From contig NZ_JBHUIO010000002.1 of assembly GCF_042682745.1 (NCBI RefSeq), positions 434,001-498,000 of the forward strand: DNA of 64,000 nt. The letters run 5' to 3'. The stretch's first letter is position 1, and every line of letters starts with the position of its first letter. The position numbers were made by a program, and so were the translations under genes. Of this stretch, positions 26,107 through 34,771 are shown piece by piece. The notes under the pieces are model-generated. The model saw nothing but the letters and a program-made list of their open reading frames with translations, ran no database searches and was not told the DNA's origin. The DNA is from Tumebacillus_A lipolyticus (GTDB lineage: Bacteria; Bacillota; Bacilli; Tumebacillales; Tumebacillaceae).

Positions 26107-26143
26107 TGGAACCCTTTTCGATTATGGAAAGGGTTCTTTTTTA
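26107..26143 (+). terminator. Terminator of the ABC-F gene
   Basis: GGAACCCTTTTC / GGAAAGGGTTCT hairpin with a T-run, 21 bases after the stop. Confidence 0.9.
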
Positions 26144-26213
26144 AGCTTCAGACTCTAGGTTTCGATCAAAGAGAACGTCTTTGCAGTCCTCGAACCTGCC
26201 AATCGCTAACCCC

Positions 26214-26250
26214 AAAAACAGTTGGTCGCACTTGCCCAACTGTTTTTTCA
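26214..26250. terminator. Bidirectional terminator-like hairpin
   Basis: AAAAACAGTTGG / CCAACTGTTTTTT with a 10-base loop. It lies immediately before the truncated response regulator and may mark the deletion junction. Confidence 0.7.
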
Positions 26251-26283
26251 TACCGGTTATTGCCTCGTAGCTGATCGCTTCAA

Positions 26284-26440
26284 CGGCACTCCCATGCTAT
26301 GGGGGGTTGATTCGGAGGTGGAGAGCAACAACGTAGAGGTCTATATCTCCTTCTTGCGCAAAAAGCTGGCCTTTCTGCAATCGACTGTGAAGATCAACAC
26401 GATTCGCGGAGTCGGCTATGTGTTGGAGGCGACGACTTGA
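26284..26440 (+). pseudogene. Response regulator fragment (OmpR-type C-terminus only)
   Basis: Only about the last 50 codons of an OmpR/PhoB-type response regulator remain: MLWGVDSEVESNNVEVYISF, then LRKKL, INTIRGVGYVLEA. These are helix 3 and the C-terminal hairpin of the winged-helix domain. The receiver domain and the rest of the DNA-binding domain are missing, replaced upstream by a terminator hairpin. The stop overlaps the histidine kinase ATG, the usual coupling of such operons. Confidence 0.85.
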
Positions 26441-27714
26441 TGTTTACGAAACTCCGCAACCGCTTCTTGGTCTTGAACTTGGTGACCATCTCCTTCATGA
26501 TGCTCTTGGCGTTTGCTGCCATCTATATGATGACCTATCAAAACGTGCAGCAGGCCATCCGGATGGAGCTGGATAGGGTCGTTGAATTCTACAACAAGCC
26601 GGGGGATCCGCGCCAGCCAAAAGGAGATCATCCGCAGCAGCCACCCGATGCCAAACACGACTCCGGGCCAGAGCGCTCCGTTGCCTTCACGATTGTGACG
26701 GACAAATCTTGGAACCGTCTGAGCGTCTCCTCCCTTTTTACGCTGGAAGACAGTTTCTACAATAACGCTTTGCAAATTGTGACCTCAGAATAACAGGAAC
26801 GGGGCCAAGTCAACTTGGATGGCAACGAGTGGGCATACGCCGTCCGCGACGTGTCGGAAGGGCACCGAATCGTCTTTCTCGACGTGACCACCAGACAAGG
26901 CATCCTGACCAATCTGGTCTATACTTTCTTAGTTGTCGGATTCGTGATGCTGATCGTGATCTTCTTTATCAGTCGCTATTTCGCCAATCGTTCCATCGCT
27001 CCGGTTCAAGAAGCGTTCGACAAGCAAAAACAGTTCATCGCCGATGCATCCCATGAATTAAAGACGCCGCTCGCCATCATCAACACCAACACAGATGTGC
27101 TGCTAGCGAACGAAGAAGACACGATCCGCAGCCAAGCAAAGTGGCCCTCGTACATTAAGTCGGAGACCGAACGCATGTCGAAGCTGACGGGAGACCTGCT
27201 CTACCTGACCGAAATGGACGATGCGAGAGAAGGAATGATCTTCACGACGTTCGATGTGAGCGAAGCTGTCGAAAACGTAATCCTGATGATGGAAGTTGCC
27301 ATCTTCGAGAAGCAGATCACGTTGAACTACGCCATTGAACCGCGCGTCATGGTGCGCGGCAACAGCGAACAGTTCAAGCAAGTCGTCATGATCCTCCTAG
27401 ATTACGCCTTGAAATACACCTATCCCCGCGGCTCGATACGCATTGAATTAAAAACGCATCATCACGACATGGTTCTGTCTGTCGCCAACACGGGAGAAGA
27501 CATAGCGCCGGAGCATCTCGACCTCATCTTCGAGCGGTTTTTCCGCACCGATGCCTCCCGAGCACGGAAGCATGGTGGCTACGGGCTTGGGTTGGCCATC
27601 GCCAAAGCGATCGTGGAGCAGCACAAAGGGAAGATCTACGCCAAGAGCGAGGTGAAAGAGCACACGACTTTCTTTGTACAGCTTCCTCTCGATCGTAAGA
27701 AAGTGCTCGATTGA
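26440..27714 (+). pseudogene. Histidine kinase with internal stop codon
   Basis: Frame 26440-27714 encodes a complete sensor kinase (two membrane segments, extracellular loop, HisKA, HATPase) but is broken by an in-frame TAA at 26791-26793 in the extracellular loop. The H-box is ASHELKTPL (His near 27050) and the G2 box GYGLGLAIAK is intact. The N-box reads LLDYALKYT, with Tyr (codon 27403-27405) where the ATP/Mg-binding Asn normally sits. With its regulator truncated, the nonsense codon and the N-box change, this system is most likely dead. A shorter product from the ATG at 26815 would lack the sensor half. Confidence 0.85.
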
Positions 27715-27803
27715 CCGCGGAACCTTCTCCGGGAACTTTAAAACATCGCTTGATTATAATCCTGTCTAGTAAACATTGGGTTAACAAAGTACCTTATAAG
27801 CGG

Positions 27804-27838
27804 CCTGAGTCCGATCGACTATCGGACTCAGGTTGTTT
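27804..27838 (+). terminator. Terminator after the histidine kinase remnant
   Basis: Perfect 12-bp stem CCTGAGTCCGAT / ATCGGACTCAGG with a 5-base loop followed by TTGTTTCG. Confidence 0.75.
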
Positions 27839-27852
27839 CGATTTCTTTGAAT

Positions 27853-27885
27853 AAAAAAAGCGCCACGGACAAATGTCCATGACGC
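27853..27885 (-). terminator. Terminator downstream of the degenerate tRNA-Ser
   Basis: GCGTCATGGACA / TGTCCGTGGCGC hairpin with two wobble pairs and a seven-base T-run on the minus strand. Confidence 0.75.
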
Positions 27886-28011
27886 ATTCTGATGTTCTCA
27901 ATATCTTAGAAGACCGCTTGCACCGGCGAACGATCACATAGACTGGCGCGTGTTTCGTGATCGATCCATCTACTGTCGAAAAACAACGAGTCCTTGAACT
28001 ACATTGTTTAG

Positions 28012-28097
28012 CGGAGAGTACAGCATTCGAACCTGCGTGGAGTTGCCCCCTAACGGTTTTCAAGACCGCCCCATTATGACCACTTCGGTACCTCTCT
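28012..28097 (-). pseudogene. Degenerate tRNA-Ser(UGA)
   Basis: Recognisable class II tRNA-Ser: D-arm with GAAGTGGTCATAATGGGG, anticodon arm CGGTCTTGAAAACCG with anticodon TGA, a variable arm and GTTCGAAT T-loop. But acceptor position 1 is A opposite C, base 7 G faces A, the T-stem closes with a G:G mismatch and no CCA follows. These defects suggest an inactive copy, possibly a relic of an element that used a tRNA-Ser attachment site. Confidence 0.75.
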
Positions 28098-28303
28098 TTG
28101 GTGAGAGGCAAGTGGTAAGTTGTAGCAAGGGCTGTATGGCGTTCATACTGATTAGTTTGATAAATTCGTGTGTAAAGCCCTAGCGAACTCTACTACAAAT
28201 TTACTATGAGCTGCGCGGTTTATCAAGGTCATTCTCCCAACTGGGAGACTTGGATTGAACAAACAAAAATTGCATCCAAAAATATATACGGCTTCCTAAA
28301 AAT

Positions 28304-28900
28304 TCACCTAGAGCTTGAATAACATGAACTGCAAAGTTTCTTCCATCTGTTTTCAACGTTCAACCATCTTTTCTTTTGGCATCTAGTACACGTTTGTTTA
28401 ACCTTTCGAAGCACCCACTCTAGTTTATTTTTGTCGAATTCATATTTAGAATCCGTATCTGAAGGATTAGGTGTTTCCTTCTCTATTATTTTTGGTAAAC
28501 AAGTAGAACAATATTTCTTACCGTCTTTCTCTCTATACTTTTCATCTCTCCCCAAGAATGAACCATCATAGCCCTCTACATTTCTACACAAAAAACAAAT
28601 CCGTCCTTGTTCAATTGCTTTCAGTTTTCCAAGTTTCCGTTCCATGACCTCAGTACAGACATTATCAAATACACCTGCATTCCGAATTATTGATTTGCAG
28701 TTGTAACAAGTCAGATCTCTAACTGGCAAGACTGGTTTAGTAAACGTGACACCGCTGAACCCTTTTCTATCGGTTTCCCATTTGGCGATTCCAACCACCG
28801 AAACATCATTTTCAAATGAACAATGTGGACAATTGATCGTATAGTCAATTCTTCTGCAATCTCTGCAATCACATGGGCGATTAAAATCACAACTCGGCAT
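28304..28900 (-). CDS. Cysteine-rich zinc-binding hypothetical protein
   Basis: 198 residues with at least six CxxC-type knuckles: CDCRDC and CPHC near the N-terminus, CYNC and CFLC centrally, CSTC, then CTRC .. CSSC at the end. They would form three or four zinc ribbons. Lysine-rich between knuckles, no other domain recognised. AT-rich codon use like its two upstream neighbours and unlike the GC-richer core. Function unknown; nucleic-acid binding is plausible but unproven. Confidence 0.65.
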   Translation of the reverse strand: MPSCDFNRPCDCRDCRRIDYTINCPHCSFENDVSVVGIAKWETDRKGFSGVTFTKPVLPVRDLTCYNCKSIIRNAGVFDNVCTEVMERKLGKLKAIEQGRICFLCRNVEGYDGSFLGRDEKYREKDGKKYCSTCLPKIIEKETPNPSDTDSKYEFDKNKLEWVLRKVKQTCTRCQKKRWLNVENRWKKLCSSCYSSSR

Positions 28901-29022
28901 ATGGATACCCCTCCAACTAATAATATTTGTTTAACAAAATTCATTGCTAGCACCTATGGTCTTTTTATATTCTATGCAAGTTATGTAATTTTGATTTAAC
29001 ACACAAGGGATTGTGCTTCAAG

Positions 29023-30135
29023 TTAATGTCTAGCCTGTCTAAATGACCATTTCCCCATATTTCTACGCAACCTCGTCACGATTTTCTCCCAATCGCTCAA
29101 GCTCCTTTTATTATGTATATCAAAATAGTTAGAGATGATTTTGCTTATTGGATCTAAGAACCCGTGCAAAATATTCTCTATCATAAAATCGACATAACTA
29201 GGCTCATTGTGCAACTTGATTTGAATGTACCCCCAATAATTCTGTCCCTTTTCATCATAATGGAGCATATTTCGTAGAATTTGACATTCCTCTTGTATTC
29301 CTTTGGAATATTGATCAGTCAAATACGATACACGGCCATTGCTATGTTTATCTAACATATCGTAGTAGGGTTTCATGTGCTTCTTCATATTCATCAGATT
29401 ATCCATTATTTCATCCATACTTATGGATATGAAACGCAATAAGATATATTTATTGAACCCTCCCACTGCGTGGGCTGATTGAAGCGCGTTCCCTAACCAA
29501 ATACAAGTGGTTGCTTCCTGTGCAATAAGCAATAGTCTAGTAGTAAGTACATTTTGGGCTTCATCGTTAGAAAATACCAAACTCCAATGGACATCCTTAA
29601 ATTCGTAACTCGTTACGTCATCATAGAACAAGGATGGTTGATTGAATAGTGGCAATTGTCCATTTGCAAGTTCATTAATTTTTTCCATCAAATTTGCGGA
29701 TAACTCGCCTGTCATTGTAAAAAACCGAATTATATCTTCCCCTTTCGTTTCTATACCACTGCTTTTATAAAACGTTGTGTCATAGAAGACATAGGTAGGA
29801 TAAACCGTACTGCCTGCAAGTTCTGTACCATCTAGATAAAAACCGATGTTATCAATATCATCACCAAATCTCGCTACATGGTAGGATAAAATTTCATTAT
29901 ACACTTTTTTATTATTTTTCTTTTGATGCAGGTGTACCTTGTTTCTGATTTTTTTGTAGTCCTTATCCAGCGAGTCAATTTCACCCAAAATATCATGATG
30001 TATTTGATATATTATCAAACAAACATTTCTCGCCAAAACATGTATTGGGGCGGCCGTAAACTTCTTGCTGCCTTTGGTAAGAAGGAGAGAATTTATTCCG
30101 AGCAGATCAAAGTACGCTGTTATTAGATGATTCAT
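29023..30135 (-). CDS. Hypothetical protein with RNxxH motifs (HEPN-like?)
   Basis: 370 residues, mostly helical, AT-rich. I do not recognise the family. Two RNxxH-type motifs are visible, KIRNKVHLHQ (near 65) and LRNMLHYDE (near 290), reminiscent of the conserved Arg-His of HEPN ribonucleases, though the canonical spacing is Rx4-6H. The central part (YPTYVFYDTTFY, LLLIAQEATTCIWLGNAL) looks globular. No signal peptide. It lies between the zinc protein and the DUF2971 gene, same strand, separate spacers. A defence role is only a possibility. Confidence 0.6.
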   Translation of the reverse strand: MNHLITAYFDLLGINSLLLTKGSKKFTAAPIHVLARNVCLIIYQIHHDILGEIDSLDKDYKKIRNKVHLHQKKNNKKVYNEILSYHVARFGDDIDNIGFYLDGTELAGSTVYPTYVFYDTTFYKSSGIETKGEDIIRFFTMTGELSANLMEKINELANGQLPLFNQPSLFYDDVTSYEFKDVHWSLVFSNDEAQNVLTTRLLLIAQEATTCIWLGNALQSAHAVGGFNKYILLRFISISMDEIMDNLMNMKKHMKPYYDMLDKHSNGRVSYLTDQYSKGIQEECQILRNMLHYDEKGQNYWGYIQIKLHNEPSYVDFMIENILHGFLDPISKIISNYFDIHNKRSLSDWEKIVTRLRRNMGKWSFRQARH

Positions 30136-30314
30136 TTCTCAACCTCCAAAACATCTTTGCATTAAGCCAGTTTTCTACTTTGGATAAGGTTCATCATTAG
30201 CGTCAGCAGCGATGACCAAGCATTCCGAAGTTGATTCCGTTATCTCTTAAGTAAAAATGTTTTACGACCGCTGAATTTTAGCGAGACTTTGTTAGGAAAA
30301 GTATCTCATTTCAC

Positions 30315-31085
30315 TTACTCATTCAACTTATATATTTTAGATTTACCCAAAAACTTAATATCGAACACTTCACAGACCATTCTTAATGTATCTTCAAACC
30401 AACTAGGTGCAAATGGATTTAGCATTACGGATTCAATAAAATTTTCGATATGACCATAATTTATCTGGGTTGTTTTGTCCTCAATAGTGTAATTTAACTT
30501 CGAGATTATTCTATCTATTCCCTCGTCAATTTCATAGATTTCAAATTTATTAAATAGCCTCGAATCGCCACTGAGCTTTAAAAAATCATTTGAGTATTCT
30601 ACAACATCTTCCTTTCCGCTAAATTTATAATGAGTTACCAACCTAATCTCACGTTCATGTGAAAACACTTCCCGTTTTGTAACAATCATACCATAAAAGG
30701 AGTCTGTTGAAGTTATATCTAGATCATCCACATAATTTACTTCTATTGCTTCAACACCTTCGAGTTTCGAGATTTTATTTAAATCGGTTTCAATGCGCAC
30801 CGAGGTGTTATGATGATTATAAATTCTCCACAAAGCATCGCTTTCATTTAGTTTTGTCCAAGATTGACAGTATAACTTCTTCGAAATAATATGTTCGAGT
30901 ATCGCACCTAATGTACCCTCATCAGCAATAGAACTGCTAGAACCAATGATTTGTTTAAGGTTATTTTCAAGCAACTTTAGCTCATATGGGTCGTCCCAAG
31001 CAGTTGGATGAACGAAAGTTAGTGATTTTCTAATCAACATATCAATAAATACCTCGAAACTGATAAATCTATATATTTTTGTCAT
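30315..31085 (-). CDS. DUF2971 protein
   Basis: 256 residues with the DUF2971 pattern: KIYRFISFEVFIDMLIRKSL, FVHPTAWDDPYE, CQSWTKLNESDALWRIY, RIETDLNKI, SHEREIRLV and a C-terminal VMLNPFAPSWFED. The family occurs widely in prophages and islands; its fold has been compared with ADP-ribosyltransferases and it is often linked to phage defence, without a settled function. The ATG at 31085 is fixed by GGAGGAG; a longer frame upstream has no site. AT-rich. Confidence 0.82.
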   Translation of the reverse strand: MTKIYRFISFEVFIDMLIRKSLTFVHPTAWDDPYELKLLENNLKQIIGSSSSIADEGTLGAILEHIISKKLYCQSWTKLNESDALWRIYNHHNTSVRIETDLNKISKLEGVEAIEVNYVDDLDITSTDSFYGMIVTKREVFSHEREIRLVTHYKFSGKEDVVEYSNDFLKLSGDSRLFNKFEIYEIDEGIDRIISKLNYTIEDKTTQINYGHIENFIESVMLNPFAPSWFEDTLRMVCEVFDIKFLGKSKIYKLNE

Positions 31086-31307
31086 ATCTTTCTCCTCCAA
31101 GCAAATCTGTTGGTGAATAATACATTTTACGTGACGTTGTATACGAATTCTGTACTGCAATAGTGTAATGTTAATACATCTCACTTAATATTACCAGAGT
31201 AATAAAATTATTCTAGAAATGGAAGTGCTCATCTTTGTCAGTAAAAGCCAAACTCGATTTGGGATGTTTTCATACCCCCCCACGCAATAACCACCCTCAC
31301 GGATGGC

Positions 31308-32124
31308 TTATTCGGTGTTCCTTTTGTTTTGTCGCTCCAATTTCGATTGTACTTTCCCAAAGGTGATTTTGTTTATGATCGCTTCATGCTGACCGCTTAC
31401 CTCCAATTCGTTCCAAGTCACCTTTCCTATATAGAATTCATTTTTCAAAATGTTGCGGATCGACATATCGGTGAATTCTTTCCCTCTATTCATTTTATAT
31501 CCCTGCTCGATCAGGTACTTCTTTACTTTTCCGATGCTGCCAAGCTCCAAGTATTGTTTGAAAATCTCTTTGACGATGTGAGCCGTTCGATCAATCAATC
31601 ACAATGATTGGTTTTTTCTCATCATCATGTTTCCACTTGTAGCCTATCGGGGCTTCACCACTTGCTTTTACTCCGGCTTTTACCTTCGCCTTTCTTCCTC
31701 TTGCTAATTTTAGATTTGTGGACATCCGATCATAAGCATCCAAGAGTTCCATCATTCCGTTGAGCAGAAAATCATTCGGGTCTTTGGTATGTACGCTGTA
31801 GTTCGGCTGCTCGATACTGATTACATAAACGTTCAACTTCTCCAGTTCCCTTTTGATCAACACTATCGCTGTGTCGCTTCTCCAGAGGCGTGAAGTGTTC
31901 AAAACAATGACTCAATTGATACCGTTAAAACTCCCGATCAAGTCAGTGAGTCCTTCACGATCTACTACCGTGCCAGTTACCCCGAAATACTTGAAGACAC
32001 GCACAAGCTCCAGATTGTTTTTCTTGCAGTAGTCTTCAATTGCTTGCTCTTGCGAATCTGCCCCGTAACCGCTCTTAGCCTGAGTCTCCGTACTGACCCG
32101 AATATAGCCGAACACTTTCTCCAT
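31308..32124 (-). pseudogene. Large serine recombinase, multiply broken
   Basis: Three segments of one gene. Residues 1-70 (from ATG 32124) hold the resolvase start FGYIRVSTETQ with the catalytic serine codon near 32094. The second segment continues in the same frame after an in-frame TGA (31912-31914) with LNTSRLWRSDTA, the catalytic arginine region. The third (31308-31598) is in another frame after a 4-bp tandem duplication (ATTGATTGAT, near 31592-31601) and carries the Recombinase domain (GKEFTDMSIRNILKNEFYIG). It stops at RQNKRNTE, before the usual zinc-ribbon and coiled-coil C-terminus. Probably the dead integrase of the island. Confidence 0.88.
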
Positions 32125-32824
32125 TATTCAATCTCCGTCCAAGTTCTCTTGATGATCCTAATATCTCACGGAACGGAGTTTTTGTATATTGTCACACATA
32201 ACTTTTTACAAAAATAGCACTAAACGCCTAGAAAATAAGCTATTTGCCGATATTCATCTTAGTGAGTATCCTCAATCGGTAAAACCCCTATCTCTCAACG
32301 ATACAAGTCAATTTCATCCTTAAAATTCTCCTAATAATCGGAATCGGTGAAAAACAGATACCTCCATTCCAAAGTGTTCCATTTTACTTTTGACCCCTAA
32401 TCCGTAACTACCTCACAGAAAAAGAAAAGAGCAACCGATACAGGTCGCCCAATTCACCGCTCATAAATCCTTGCCCCAGCCTCCCAAATGCCCCTTAGCA
32501 TCCTTTTCTGTCTCAGCCCCAAACTCATGCCCACACCACACCCAAACACCTAATCTCGCCACGCTCTTATATAAGTACCCCCATTTTCCTCTCACTCCGA
32601 TCATCGAGCCTACTTTTGACCAAAGAGAATCGTTCGATAATTCTGGGAGAGAAAAGATTGCCTCTTCAAGCTTTGTGAATGCTTCTGCGAAGTCTATTGC
32701 TGTCACATGTTACCCACGAAAATACCACACATTCCAATTGCCTCTGTTTCTGAATAGCCTTCCGCTCAATTTCCCAATCTGAATCCTGGCTGTTGTGTAG
32801 CTGACCCAATTATGCCTGTCCTTG
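32125..32824. other. Intergenic stretch, no convincing gene
   Basis: About 700 bases between the recombinase remnant and the XRE gene. A minus-strand frame of 81 codons (32461-32706, GTG start, no ribosome binding site) has a protein-like end (WGYLYKSVARLGVWVWCGHEF) and may be a gene fragment. Otherwise nothing is seen. Confidence 0.45.
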
Positions 32825-33106
32825 CTATTCAAAACTGCCACTCTCGTTACAATTCGACATCAAAATGGGACAACTCTTGGATGACCTTTTCAGTGGATCA
32901 GGAGAATCCCTTTGATGAAAAAACAGCATCTCAATTGAATAGCCGAGACGGATTGCGAGCCTGTAAGCTACTTTAAGCGAGGGGACATGCCTGCCGCGTT
33001 CGATATTTGCGAGATAGGCTCTAGTAATCCCAACAGCGCCTGCTAATTGCTCTTGTGTTAATTTCTTACCCTTTCTCGCCTTTACGAGAGAGTTCAAATG
33101 TCTCAT
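32825..33106 (-). CDS. Small XRE-family DNA-binding protein
   Basis: 93 residues. Helix-turn-helix at about 14-65: GKKLTQEQLAGAVGITRAYL, NIERGRHVPSLKVAYRLAIRLG. The tail (66-93) is Ser/Pro-rich and probably disordered. The ATG overlaps the stop of the preceding XRE-TPR gene (TAATG), so the two are translationally coupled. Probably a transcriptional regulator acting with or on its partner; target unknown. Confidence 0.85.
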   Translation of the reverse strand: MRHLNSLVKARKGKKLTQEQLAGAVGITRAYLANIERGRHVPSLKVAYRLAIRLGYSIEMLFFHQRDSPDPLKRSSKSCPILMSNCNESGSFE

Positions 33107-34389
33107 TACAGCACAATCCCTTTTTGTTCGAGCTTTTGCTTCATGAAACTTTGAAACTTCGATAGCTGTTCAAACGCTTCTTTGTGCATTCCTCCGCTGA
33201 TCAGATGCTCACACAACTGACCGTTCGCTTCTTCAAACTCTGCGACTTTGCCATGCTGTTGAAAAATCTTGATCGCATTGAGCAGATGCTTCTCCGCTTT
33301 TTCATCATTGCTGCGTTCAAAATAAACACTGGCAAGAACACGATGGACGATCCCCATTGCCGGATGAAGATCTGAAAGTGATAATCTTGCTTTCTCAGCA
33401 TACGCCCACGCTTCTTCGAGTTCACAATGCTCCGAGGAGATCAGGGCGATGTCTGCATATACAGTTCCTGCTTTTTCTTTATTTGATGTTGCCTCATAGT
33501 ATTGTGCGATCCGTAAGAGTACTTCCACGGACTTCTGCCAATCTTCCTTTTTGCTTTTCAACTTGACCAGTCGATACTTCAACTCTTTCTCATGTTCGAC
33601 GTTGGACAATTGTTCCAGGATCGTGAAAGCTTTGCTTGCGTACTCCTCCGCTTTTTCAAAGCTTTGTGCTCGGTGATGCATCTCTGCAACGTGGAGGTAG
33701 GCGAAACCCCGTTCTTCGATATTTCCTTGAGCTAGCATCAGCGCATCCTCATAAAGCCTCGCCGCATCTGCCACCTTCCCCATCGCATCGTGTACGCTGC
33801 CCAAACGCGTAAGCACATTTGAGTGCAGAACCGGATCTGGAGCTTTCACTTTTTCCAACTCCTCGAATGCTCGTTTCGAGTGAAATAAAGATAAGGCAAG
33901 TTCCCCTTTTTTCTGATAAGCGCTTCCCAAGCGCATGAGGGTTGTAGCTAGCATTTCATGATCCTGCCGCATGTTTGCGACCTCGTACACGCCATTCAAT
34001 TTTGAGATCGCCTCTTCCACATCTCCCAATTCCAGAAAGCAAGTGGCAAGTTCTAGTAGGATTTCACTGTTTTTAATACGGTGATGGGAACTGTCGAGCA
34101 ACTCTTGAAAGAGTGGAATCGCCGTTCTGAATTCCTTTGCCTGAACAAATCCCATCCCCATTTTGAATTTGCTTGTAAATTCAAGATCAAGATTGACATC
34201 AGACAGAAGTTTCTCGATCGAAATCTCCAAGCGGTCAGCGATCCTCGTAAGGATCTTGTACGACGGTTTTGCGCGATCAGATTCGATCTGTGATATCATG
34301 CTCGGTGTACATAATCCGATTGCCAGTTCAACTTGAGTGACACCTTTCTTCAAACGCAGTTCTCGAATTCTTTGTCCAAGGGAGAACAT
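33106..34389 (-). CDS. XRE-TPR regulator, RRNPP-like (no peptide gene found)
   Basis: 427 residues: XRE helix-turn-helix (about 8-60, GVTQVELAIGLCTPSMISQI, ESDRAKPSYKIL) and then a long array of TPR-type helix pairs (80-420). This is the layout of RRNPP peptide-sensing regulators such as PlcR and NprR, but no short secreted-peptide gene follows; the next gene is the coupled small XRE gene. It could respond to a peptide made elsewhere, perhaps the one at 34625. The ATG at 34389 has GAGAGGTGG upstream; an earlier in-frame start lacks a site. Confidence 0.83.
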   Translation of the reverse strand: MFSLGQRIRELRLKKGVTQVELAIGLCTPSMISQIESDRAKPSYKILTRIADRLEISIEKLLSDVNLDLEFTSKFKMGMGFVQAKEFRTAIPLFQELLDSSHHRIKNSEILLELATCFLELGDVEEAISKLNGVYEVANMRQDHEMLATTLMRLGSAYQKKGELALSLFHSKRAFEELEKVKAPDPVLHSNVLTRLGSVHDAMGKVADAARLYEDALMLAQGNIEERGFAYLHVAEMHHRAQSFEKAEEYASKAFTILEQLSNVEHEKELKYRLVKLKSKKEDWQKSVEVLLRIAQYYEATSNKEKAGTVYADIALISSEHCELEEAWAYAEKARLSLSDLHPAMGIVHRVLASVYFERSNDEKAEKHLLNAIKIFQQHGKVAEFEEANGQLCEHLISGGMHKEAFEQLSKFQSFMKQKLEQKGIVL

Positions 34390-34512
34390 TAGAATACCAC
34401 CTCTCGTTGAGTTCTTCGGTATTACAATGGTATCATCCCTATTTATTTTTATATCAAAAATTGATAACGTCACTCGGGTTGATTACAACCCAAGAAAAAG
34501 TCTGAAAATTAT

Positions 34513-34544
34513 AAAAACACCCCAGACAGAGAAGAGGTGTTTTT
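34513..34544 (-). terminator. Terminator of the regulator-peptide operon
   Basis: AAAACACC / GGTGTTTT stem with a T-run on the minus strand, about 80 bases beyond the peptide gene stop. It separates this operon from the next XRE-TPR gene. Confidence 0.82.
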
Positions 34545-34624
34545 AGGTTGCAGGTTTGTGTGAAACTGTCAGTCAATCCTATAGAACACGATTGTGCGTT
34601 GAGGTACAGCATGAAAAGGTATTG

Positions 34625-34768
34625 CTAGAACTTATCAATTTTTACGACACCATTTGTACCGATAGGTACATATTCTGCCATTTTCATTCCTTTCTCATCG
34701 AAAGAAATTCCAATCAAGGTAAGAACACAAACCGTAATAAACGTTCCAAGCAATAGTCTTTTTTTCAT
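34625..34768 (-). CDS. 47-residue exported pro-peptide, candidate quorum-sensing signal
   Basis: Short gene starting 3 bases after the stop of the XRE-TPR regulator, with GAGGAGG overlapping the regulator's last codons 12 bases upstream. The product has a basic start (MKKR), a hydrophobic segment (residues 5-22, LLLGTFITVCVLTLIGIS) and a polar tail (23-47) containing AEYVPIGTNG and ending VVKIDKF. This is the design of Phr, PapR, NprX and AimP precursors, whose C-terminal 5-10 residues are released outside the cell and re-imported to bind the cognate TPR regulator. The mature peptide cannot be read from sequence. A Sec-type signal is likely; no lipobox. Identity as a signal is inference from position and design. 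Confidence 0.75.
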   Translation of the reverse strand: MKKRLLLGTFITVCVLTLIGISFDEKGMKMAEYVPIGTNGVVKIDKF

Positions 34769-34771
34769 GGG

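Larger units (their letters stand above)
27715..28303. other. Region between the kinase remnant and the AT-rich island
   Basis: No protein gene is seen. It holds two terminators (27804-27838 on +, 27853-27885 on -) and the degenerate tRNA-Ser (28012-28097). The rest is unassigned. Confidence 0.6.

Noticed and set aside
24887..26107. Long minus-strand frame antisense to the ABC-F gene
   Set aside because: Shadow frame; no ribosome binding site or recognisable domain.
32461..32706. 81-codon minus-strand frame with a tryptophan-rich end
   Set aside because: GTG start without a ribosome binding site, an in-frame stop two codons before it, no recognised family; at most a gene fragment.
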